In this document: one piece after another, positions 53,538 through 62,900 of the stretch | Numbering within the stretch: position 1 is the first letter of the stretch | How the letters are laid out: the number at the start of each line of letters is the position of its first letter | Origin: Linepithema humile | Lineage: Eukaryota; Arthropoda; Insecta; Hymenoptera; Formicidae | Assembly: GCF_040581485.1 (NCBI RefSeq) | Contig: NC_090130.1 | Location: 18,665,656-18,729,655 of the forward strand | Direction of reading: 5' to 3' | Length of the DNA stretch: 64,000 nt | The notes under the pieces: model-generated | Seen by the model: only the letters and a program-made list of their open reading frames with translations | Told to the model about the DNA's origin: nothing | Database searches by the model: none | Made by a program: the position numbers and the translations under genes

Positions 53538-55304
53538 TGTTACGTCCTGATAGATGTAGAATTTTTTCGTTGGGCTCGGCGATCGACGTAAACGGACCTG
53601 ACCGCACGAGCCGAGCGGCACGTTTAGGACTTGCGACGGGTCAGCGACTGGAAGAGTCGTTTTTACTCCGTCAACAAGTCAACCGCTCGTGGTCCCCTTT
53701 TTGGGTCAAGGAATTGAATCCCTATTACCCGGGGCGGAACCTTTGTGCGCAATTTGAGAGGGAAGGTGTGAGGGGGGTGACGAACGAGGAGGGTGTGGTT
53801 AAATGAAAAAGAACAAAAGTTTAATTTATTAAAGACAACATTTTAATTTGATTGAATTTATAATTAGGATACAAAACTTAATTCTTAATTGCAGGTGCTA
53901 ATAATTTTATTTGTGTATTCTTTACAAATGTGTGTGTGTGTGTGTGTGTATGTGGATTATTTTTCCGGAGGGAGGACAGAAGAAATAATAAAATAAAGAG
54001 AAATGAACTGACTTACTCGTTGCAGAGTAGTTTCGGATCGCGTTGAATATGTTCGGTGGTTCTGAGCAGGCGCCCCGTTGAGGGAAGGTGTTGTATAGGC
54101 GTCGGACCCTTTTGTAAACGAGTGGGCACCCTACTGCGGGATGGTGTCGTCAGGGTGATGGGCCTTCTATTTGAGATGCACCACGAGATGGTCGCGACAA
54201 AGTATCAACTGATTTTACTCTTTGATTCGCGCCCCCGAACTACTCGAAAAACTGTTTCGAGAAACTGAGCTAAACGGAATAACTGCGCAAACTGCTTGAA
54301 AAACTGTGTGTGATTGATTGGGTATAATTGCGCTTGGAGCCACCAAAACACGGGTTTTTATACCCTTTCCTTGGGGTGGATCCATTTGGAAAATCTTAGG
54401 TTTTTGAAGCGGGGATCGAATAGGAATTAGTCTTGTGAGAAGATTTTTAATGTGGGGGAGGATGGCGTCATTTTTAACTAATAGGATTAGGTTTAGGTAA
54501 TTAAGTTACTTGGAATGGGGGTAGGAAGAAAAGGGGCCCTAACGAATAAGGAATAGCGTCGTTTCGGGTCCATATGCGATGGGGGTAGGTTTTTGAGGTG
54601 GCGTAACCCGGTTGGTGTTAATTAGTATAGGTGGGGTGCATCTCAGTGTCTTAAGATCTAGGTGGGCGTAGTCTTTAGACCGTACGACGGAATGAAGGGT
54701 GGTCTATAGAGGTGCTTGCCCCGATTCCCGGCTTTCGGATTGGAGGGTTGAGAATCGGTATATGAGTTCGCGAGGCCTTGGGTCACTGATCTAATAAATT
54801 TGACAGTTTACGACTGTCGCGTGGCCCTGGGGTCGCGTGGAGAGTGCGATTAATGCATCTCGGTTTCCCAGACCTACTGAACACGTGCACCGTATCAGGT
54901 GTCATGCCTTCTAGGCGTGCGACTGTGGTCATTACCCGATCGTCACTCGGTAAAATCCTATCTATTAGGGTTCCCGTAGGCAGAATCCAAGTATATGGCT
55001 AGCTAGTGCCAGTTTTTATTTCCTACTTTAAACATCTGGAGTCGACTAAAGACTCCGGTTTCCGCAAGTTTTGACTTTTATGATTTTTCTGACGACGATA
55101 GGCACGCTGACCGACCAAGGTATTTTCAAATATCTATCCCCCTTGCTATTTTTCTCTGTAAGAAAGTTCGAGCTCATGGTGTCTCGTGAGAAAAACAGCT
55201 CTGGCGTTATAATATTCTTTAAAAGTTTTTTGTTGGTCCCGTGTTTACTAGGTCTGGTATTTAAATAAAAGAAAAGAATCGTGAAGTCTGATCAGGACGT
55301 AACA
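53538..55304 (-). repeat. 3' LTR, 1767 bp
   Basis: Starts TGTTACGTCCTGAT and ends ATCAGGACGTAACA, a 14-bp perfect inverted pair with canonical TG...CA ends. Unusually long for a Gypsy LTR. Short ORFs inside have no support. Only this LTR is in view, so age cannot be judged. Confidence 0.88.
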
Positions 55305-55316
55305 CCCCCCACCTTA
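55305..55316 (-). other. Polypurine tract
   Basis: On the minus strand AAGGTGGGGGG directly abuts the LTR start (TGTTACG), the expected plus-strand primer site. Confidence 0.85.
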
Positions 55317-56580
55317 GACAAATGTTGGGGGTATGCAACATTTGCAATTAAATTAAAGATAGATTCTTTTCCCCCTTTTTTTTTCGGTTAACATTCCCAT
55401 TTAAGATGCCGAATCGTTCTTACACTGTTTGTTTGTTAAAGAGAAGGAAAGGAAAGGCGACCTCCAAAACCCCTTCCTTATTTCTTTCGTTCTTTTTTTT
55501 TTTTGCTGTCGCTTACATACTGGATATATATATATATATTTTTCTTTCGACTTTATTTCTAATAATAAAAATCTACTATAAAGGATTTGGTGAAGCCTTC
55601 TTCCGTGGAATCCCTTTAAATGTTTGATAGAACATGGTAAAATGAGTATAGAAAAGAAAAGATGGAGTTTTATTTACGTGATAATCGTGTCCCAAAATGT
55701 CACGTACGAAGGCCCGCAGGTCAGTCCAACCACATGTTCCCTTTTATTGCTTTTCTGGATAGTCACTTATCTTCTCCATCCCTTGGCCCCAGCTCGGCTT
55801 TCATCTTCACACAGGAACTTCTCTGTACAGTCTTCTTATCTTCATTGTTATTAATAAAGTTTCCGCAACCTTCATATGGGTTGATCTCATGGATCAGGTA
55901 GGGTGATGTGGTAGGTGCGTACTCAGGTTTGTCCTTAGTCACCGGATTATGACAACACTGGTGACGGGAATTGTGGTAGTCTACCACAATTAACGTATTT
56001 TCCCAATCAGGGCAGTCGTACATTAAGTTCCGTGAGCATCGAGCAGACTCCAGGGTGATCTTTCAGTGTAGCGTCAAATGGATTAGTGGCACATTACTCC
56101 TCGATGTATGTATAGATATTTCTTCTTCTTTCTCTCTCTTTTTTGTATTTGTAAAAGTTGGTACTCTGACATTCTATACTGTGACTGATCATCAAGTAAT
56201 TCTCCCTATAGCAAATTGTTAATGAAAAGGATTCCACTTTATCTAAGATTTACTTATGAGAGGATTACGGATATATGAAAATCCCTTAAGTATACGATAT
56301 TATTTATTTGTGTATGTATTAAGTAGAATATTTACTAGAAGTTAAGCCTACGTCTAAGTTAATTATTTTGCTTATTTACTTAGATATATATATATATATG
56401 CTTTTAGAAGTATGTATCTATATATATGTATATATATATGTTTGATTATTTATTGAGGTAGATAGTAAAACCTTTTTTTTTTTTCTTTCTTTTTTTTTTG
56501 TACTATATATATGTTTGATATATAGAGATATATGTATATATAGATATTTCTTAACATTATTTTAAACGTGTATATATGTG

Positions 56581-56611
<31 letters not shown>

Positions 56612-56887
56612 GTGTGTATAATATTATGGTTATTACTTATACTATTGAATATATATGTATATATATTTATGTATTTTCCTTTTTTATAGAAGATAATTTA
56701 AAGATAATTTTTTATAAAAGATAGTTATATAAATTTTTTTTCCTTTTTTTTTTTTTTTTTTAAAAAAAACTTTTCTTTTGCCTAATAACAAACATAATAT
56801 ATATATATACATATGTATATTTTTTGTTATTTTTATTAGTTATTATTTGTGATTATAGCACTAATTATGTGTATATTCTTATGCGTT
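55317..56887. other. Long non-coding stretch between Tudor ORF and 3' LTR
   Basis: About 1.57 kb of AT-rich DNA with poly-T runs and several TA/TG microsatellites (56380-56660). A minus-strand ORF of 86 codons (55763-56023; Cys/His-containing, 'HQCCHNP') is the only candidate gene. I cannot tell whether it is real. Confidence 0.5.
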
Positions 56888-57523
56888 TTAACTCAACGCG
56901 GATGGTACGGTGTGTGTGGCTATATTCGCTATTTCTTGCGCAACTCCTAATTCTATTAATAAGTCTCTGAGGTTGTGGTAAACGTTGTTAGTTTCATTCT
57001 TGATATCTAATTTGATGAGTGCACCTTCGTCCCGAATTGGTTTGATTATCTGCATAATTCCGGTTTGCTGTTCTGCGATGCTTCGAGTGACATTTATGGC
57101 CCTACGAGACCATGTGGGTCCTGTAGTGGCGGGGGCTGTGTAGGCTAAGCTACATGGCACAGCTTGCCAGTAATGTTCTCTGAACCTCTCCTCGAGATGG
57201 TAGAGTTCAGCTGTTGCATGGCGAATATACACGCCCCAGTCTCGGAGGCCTATCTGCACTGTCTCATCTCCGTTCATCTTCGTAACGATGCCGCGTTGCC
57301 ATCCTCCTTTTGTTTCAAGAGCAACAATGTCACCTAGTTTTGTATTCGAGTGGAAGAATCGGCGTTTGTTCATCCGCTGGTTGAAGTCCTCCATCATTTT
57401 TTGGAAGGATTCTTTACTATTTTCCAAGTGAATCCAAATTAGCATAGGCGAAAACACCCTTACTATTTTAACAGCAAACGGCGAGCGGCTCAGTTTTTGA
57501 GTATCGAGGTGTTCGATCTCCAT
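56888..57523 (-). CDS. Extended Tudor-domain protein (212 aa) in an LTR element
   Basis: ATG-initiated ORF located after env and before the 3' LTR. Residues about 18-130 match an extended Tudor domain: a flanking SN-like strand-helix part (VRVFSPMLIWIHLENSKESF, then a helix MMEDFNQRM), the Tudor barrel (KLGDIVALE, GGWQRGIV, VQIGLRDWGVYI, LYHLEERF) and the returning strand 'YWQAVPCSLAYTAP' with a 'TWSRRAI' helix. Aromatic positions W75, W96 and Y99 could line a methylarginine-binding cage; the usual DYG turn reads DWG. Tudor domains bind dimethylarginine on PIWI proteins. The C-terminal 70 residues are helical. Role in the element is unknown; piRNA-pathway or nuage interaction is inference. 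Confidence 0.82.
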   Translation of the reverse strand: MEIEHLDTQKLSRSPFAVKIVRVFSPMLIWIHLENSKESFQKMMEDFNQRMNKRRFFHSNTKLGDIVALETKGGWQRGIVTKMNGDETVQIGLRDWGVYIRHATAELYHLEERFREHYWQAVPCSLAYTAPATTGPTWSRRAINVTRSIAEQQTGIMQIIKPIRDEGALIKLDIKNETNNVYHNLRDLLIELGVAQEIANIATHTVPSALS

Positions 57524-57783
57524 GTTTCTATAAACAAAAAGGTGGTGTTGGGGTTAGGTGCGAATTTCGAGTCGCAACTGCGAGACCTCATGATAAGGAG
57601 CGAAACAGATTAAAATAGATAAAACAATAAAATGCGTAAAATCAAAGTTGGCGCTTGTGTAAAGTTGATAGGAAAACTGTTGTTTATGTATTTCTCTTCT
57701 TTTCTTCCTGTCTTTCTTTCCGTCTCCCCCCTTTTTTTTTTTATTATTTTTTTTTTTTTTTTAGGGAAAGAGAAATCAAGCGG

Positions 57784-59739
57784 TCAATCCTTCAGTGCGA
57801 ATGTATAAGTGGATGCGTCCTTTGCAGGTAGTAGGGGGTAGGTTCCCCTCTGTGAAGAGTCTTCTATCGGGTTTCGTTCTGCGGGTGGTTGTGTAGCTTC
57901 TCGGTTTTCATCGCGTGGTTTTTTCAGTTTTAAGTGTAATAGGAGCTGAGTTAACGAGTCCCAGATGGCTCCAAGCAAATATATGGACCATCCGTATACT
58001 GTGTGTAGAGCATAGCCATGCACAATGGTATCCAGTATTAGTTTTACTGCTCTTACTGCCAAGTAAATTCCTAAAAATCCAGCGCTTATATTGCCGAAAA
58101 TTAGGAATCGATTCCAAAATTTCTGCCATGCCGAGATAGCTATTTTTTCAACTGATGCCTCATCTAGGAAGTTTGCAAAAGATCCTCCATCGTGCATAAT
58201 CGTAGAGTGGCCCATCATTCCTCTGGCCAAGGTGTTTAACATTGCGGGTCTCTCAGCAGGAAACATAATATGATCCCTGAGATCGCTTAAATCTCTTTCA
58301 GTATATATGCCGCTGGTAGCAAGTGATCCGGGGCTAATGTATTTCCAGCTCGGTGTTGTCATCGGTTTCATGGTCATCGGCGGTACTGTATGTATTGGTT
58401 TAGGAGTGAGTCTATACCATGCATCTCCCAGAAGATACATGGGTGGTGCGAATAAATTGCAGGTAATCTGCGTTCCTTGTCGTAACAGTATATGGGTTTG
58501 CGGTGTTAAAAATTGTGTTCTGTTTTCTCGCGTCACAGGCAATTGATCATAGCATTCTTCGGTGTGTGCTACTCTTACTTCGACAGGCACACATTTTACT
58601 ATGTGTATTACTTCGCCAGCTAGTAAGGCCATGTATCCTGGTCCCTTCATGAAGTGATAAGCGAAGACATCCGGCGATTGGGTGGCTATGGCTAATGAAT
58701 TGTGTAATATTTTTTGTTCGAGCTGACATTGTTGCAGTAGAATATTCTTGTATAGTTCACTAAATTGAGTCCGCACATGTTTCTCTACATATACAAATTT
58801 AGAATTCATATAGGTGAAAATGTCCAAATTAGCTATGCGTGATTCTTTTTTAAAAATTGCTACGCCTGGTGAAGTTTCGAAAATTACTAATTTTGGATGT
58901 TCCGTGTGGAAAAGAGTGTATCCACAAGTAGAATAGGAGTCTCTGCTTGCCAATGCAAAAACTGTGTCTTCTGTAGTCATGGAATAAACAATTTGCTGTT
59001 GTTTATTGACGACGTCTATTATTCTGTGTGCATATCCTTCATATAATACTCCATAAGTGCCGAACCTGCAGGTATCCGTGGGCATGGATGCCCAGTAGGT
59101 ATCCCCACCCTCGATGTCAGTGCAATGTGTTGCGCTCAACGCGCAGGTCACTCCAGACCTCAGTTGGACTCGGTTCGTGTTTATCTTCACGTCAGCTATA
59201 TAATCCTGTAGTGTAATTTTTATGGTTGCGAGTACCACGGCTTTTTCCCATGTGCCAAATGGATCGCTATACGTTGTTCCGGAACAGGTGCCATCATTGT
59301 TCACGTGTCCGGCCAGTGTTACCGGTCGTGTTGCAGTTTGATTGGATTTCAATCCTGTTATTCGAGTATTCCCGATTTCGTAAGTACCATACATATGCAT
59401 TCGTTGGCAGGCGTCTCTTGATACCTCTTCTATATACGCGTGCTTTCCGTTGTACACGTCCATGGAGTGAGAGAACATTCCGCATCTCCTGATTAATCTG
59501 TCTATTTCTATTTTGCATTGTATTACTCTCGCGGAGGTAAATTCGTTAATTTGTAGCAATTGTATATAAATCTTTTGAGCTGCTACTTCTGGCTGTGGTA
59601 TATCACATTCCTCTATCCCCAGTAATGATAGAGTCGTAATGTTCGTCGATGCAGATCCGCAGTCATATCCTATTATGCCTTTAGTGCCGCGTAACCAAAA
59701 ATTTAGCACGGCGATTATTAAAAATCCTCGGAGATCCAT
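57784..59739 (-). CDS. env: Envelope-like viral glycoprotein (651 aa)
   Basis: ORF between pol and the Tudor gene, in the position of env. Signal peptide-like N-terminus (residues 1-20: FLIIAVLNFWL), then a Cys-rich ectodomain of about 510 residues with several N-x-T/S sites, and hydrophobic membrane segments at about residues 540-600 followed by a 45-residue hydrophilic tail. The start 'GYDCGSASTNITTLSLLG' and overall layout recall glycoproteins of chuvirus-like negative-strand viruses, which have been captured by insect LTR elements; that assignment is from memory and tentative. No break is seen. Expression would normally need a spliced subgenomic RNA; I did not locate the splice sites. Confidence 0.75.
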   Translation of the reverse strand: MDLRGFLIIAVLNFWLRGTKGIIGYDCGSASTNITTLSLLGIEECDIPQPEVAAQKIYIQLLQINEFTSARVIQCKIEIDRLIRRCGMFSHSMDVYNGKHAYIEEVSRDACQRMHMYGTYEIGNTRITGLKSNQTATRPVTLAGHVNNDGTCSGTTYSDPFGTWEKAVVLATIKITLQDYIADVKINTNRVQLRSGVTCALSATHCTDIEGGDTYWASMPTDTCRFGTYGVLYEGYAHRIIDVVNKQQQIVYSMTTEDTVFALASRDSYSTCGYTLFHTEHPKLVIFETSPGVAIFKKESRIANLDIFTYMNSKFVYVEKHVRTQFSELYKNILLQQCQLEQKILHNSLAIATQSPDVFAYHFMKGPGYMALLAGEVIHIVKCVPVEVRVAHTEECYDQLPVTRENRTQFLTPQTHILLRQGTQITCNLFAPPMYLLGDAWYRLTPKPIHTVPPMTMKPMTTPSWKYISPGSLATSGIYTERDLSDLRDHIMFPAERPAMLNTLARGMMGHSTIMHDGGSFANFLDEASVEKIAISAWQKFWNRFLIFGNISAGFLGIYLAVRAVKLILDTIVHGYALHTVYGWSIYLLGAIWDSLTQLLLHLKLKKPRDENREATQPPAERNPIEDSSQRGTYPLLPAKDASTYTFALKD

Positions 59740-59930
59740 CTGAAATTTAGCACGTCTAAGGTATATTAATATAGCGCACCTTTAATTGTCAAGCTTGTCG
59801 TTATTACTTATTTCCTTATTTGCTAATCAATTTATCATTTATTTATTTATAAAATTTTTTTTGTGTAAAATATATTTATATATATTTTTTTTTTATAGTT
59901 ACTTATTTTGATTAATAATAATAAAATTAC

Positions 59931-62900
59931 TTAATTATTAGGAGTTGGTTTGATGTGTGAGATTCGTAGGCGATTAGGGTGTACAACGCGACTGTTCTTT
60001 TTTATTTTAATTCTTACGTTATTTCTATTCAATATTTCTAAGACCTCATGGGGTCCTGTGTATTGATCTCCAAATTTGCCAGGTTTAGGGCCCTTTAATA
60101 AAAAGACTTGATCACCAAGTTTGAATGTTTGTGGGTTTATCTTTTTATCATAGTGTCTTTTCGATTTAATTTTTGCTTCGACAACGTTTTCTCGGGCATT
60201 TTTCTGAATTGCGTGGAGTTGACTAACTAAATTTACAAGATATTCGTTGTAAGTTGCTAATTTATCGCCAGATGCTAAAGGTTCATTTGACGGAATTCGT
60301 GCTATTTTGCCGAAGATTAATTCGTAAGGCGTGTGTTTAGTTGCTTCATGTACACTAGTGTTATAATTATACATCGCGAGACTTATCCATCTATCCCACT
60401 GTTTTTGTTCTCTTGCATATTGCTTTAAATATTCTCCTAATGCGTGATGTGATCTTTCTAATGAGCCGTTTGATTGAGGATGGAATGCGGTTGTACGGAA
60501 TTTACGAATTTTAAATATTTTAGCTACCTTTTTCATTAAGTCACTGATAAAATTTCTACCCTGGTCTGTTAAAATTGCTTTCGGAGAACCGAATACACAA
60601 ATAAATCGATCGACGAAAGCTTCGGCTACCGTTTCGGCAGTTTGGTCGGATAACGGTATTCCCATGCTAAATTTAGTGAGTTGGTCTTGTAGAGTTAAGA
60701 TATATTCATTGCCACGTTCGGTTTTAGGCAAAGGTCCTACGATATCCATGGCGACCTTATCGAAAGATGATCCGGGTGTATCGGTAATTATCATAGGTTG
60801 TTTGGTTTTTACGCGAACTAGTTTCTTTAATTGGCAATGTAAACATTGTTGGATAAAACGCTGTACATCTATTTTTAAATTTTCCCAGTAATAATTATGT
60901 TTGATTCTATTATACGTTTTAGTTACTCCGCGATGTCCCCCAGTGGGTAAACAGTGCGTTTCTCCTATTATTATTGGTCGTAGATCTCTAGGTGGATATT
61001 TAACTAATCCATTGCAAATAATTAATTTAATTGGTGCGTCAAGGAATGTTAATTGTAGTTGATTTTTGACATTGTTCCACGGTACATTGTTAATAAAATC
61101 CGTTTTAGCAATACTAAGTGTTTCAATTTTTAAATTTTCAACAGTTTCTTTTAAGTTATTTAAAGCGGTTATGATTCGAGATAAAGTTAATGTTGGGCCT
61201 TCTCGTTGTTCTTCGCTTATCGGCAATATTATATGATAATAATTTTTTATTTTAATGGTTTTAGGTTGATTTAACATAAGATTATTTAAATTTGGAAGTT
61301 TGTTTCGTTCGAATAACTTTTGCGAACCGGAATCTAAAGGTTTACCGTTTGTATCAACAAAATATGCTATGTTGTCTTTACGTAAGAATAATAGATCGCG
61401 AGATTCAATTATATTATTTTTTATTATTTGCTGATTATTAATAGTGGGTTTACTATAATTTTTGATATTGATCTCTTGGTTATTGTCTATATTTTCTTGT
61501 TCCTCGTCTTCATCATTGTTTTCTTTATCAGGCGGATCATTTCTATCGTCTAACAATATAACGTTATCGTCTATTTGCTCTTTTATTAAATTATCTTGAT
61601 CGGTAATTCGACGTCGTGCTGTCCGACTTCTTGTTAGTATTTTGTCATGTGTAGGTGGACTGTGAATTAATGCTCTCTCTATTATTTGTTGATTTGGTTC
61701 ATCTAATTCTTCTTGGGTAAATGGTATCGAGTCTGTATTATTTTTAATTGCATTTTCGTTTTCTTCGGTGTCGGAAAAATGTAATTCGTAATTTTCTTCC
61801 TCGCTATCAGAAAGATGTGATTTGTAATTATCATTTTCTTCAGTGTCAGAAAGGCGTAGTTCGTAATTATCATCTTCCTCTGAAGAATCGGAGAGATACA
61901 ATTTATAATTATCTTCTTCTTCGTCAAATTCTCTTTGCGTTTTTAAGGTTGTTTTAGCATTTTTAAAGATTTTTCGTTTCTGTCTGCCCTTTCTAACTGG
62001 TTTACAATCGACTTCTTCAAGGTTTATAGGATTTCGTGATAATGCATCTGCGTTTACATTCATTTTACCTGCTTTATATTCCACTTCATAATCGTATTCC
62101 GCTAATTTTAGTCTCCATCGTAATATTCTCATGTTTGCATCTTGAGCATTCTTAAACCACATTAAAGGCTTGTGATCGGTTACCAGTGTGAATTTTCGTC
62201 CGTATAAGTATGGTCGAAAATGTTTAACGCAGTAAACTATTGCTAATGCTTCCTTTTCGTATGTATCGTATTTTAGTTCGTTATCTGTTAAGGTACGAGA
62301 TGCATAGGCCACTGGACGATCCTTATTTATTTCTCCTTGCGATAATATTCCTCCTACTGCTATCCCAGAAGCATCCGTTGTTAAAATAAATGGTTTGGAA
62401 AAATCAGGATATTGCAATACGGGTTCTTTACATAATAATTGTTTCAATATTTCGAAAGATTCTTCTTGAGTAATCGTCCATTCAAATCGTGTATCGTTTT
62501 TTAACAAATTAGTTAATGGTTTCGCCAGTTTTGAAAAATTCGGTATAAATCGTCTATAATATCCGGCGAGTCCTAAAAATTGTTTAATGTTTTTTGGTGT
62601 TTTGGGCCTAGGAAATAATTTTACTGCTTCTAATTTCTTAGGATCAGGTTTAACTCCATTTTTACTAATTATATGCCCTAGATAAGTTACTTCCGTTTTT
62701 AAGAATTCACATTTGTCCGGTTGTAATTTTAAATTGGCCTTTCGAAGCCTTTCAATTAATAAATTGTATTTCCTTTCGTGTTCTTCCAGTGAGGCGGCGT
62801 AGATAACGATGTCGTCCATATAAACAAATAATTCCTGGCCTTGTAGTCCTGATAATACTAGATCCATTAAACGTTGAAAAGTAGCAGGTGCATTTTTTAA

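Noticed and set aside
53537..54268. ORFs inside the 1767-bp LTR
   Set aside because: Within LTR boundaries, no domain, wrong strand for the element.
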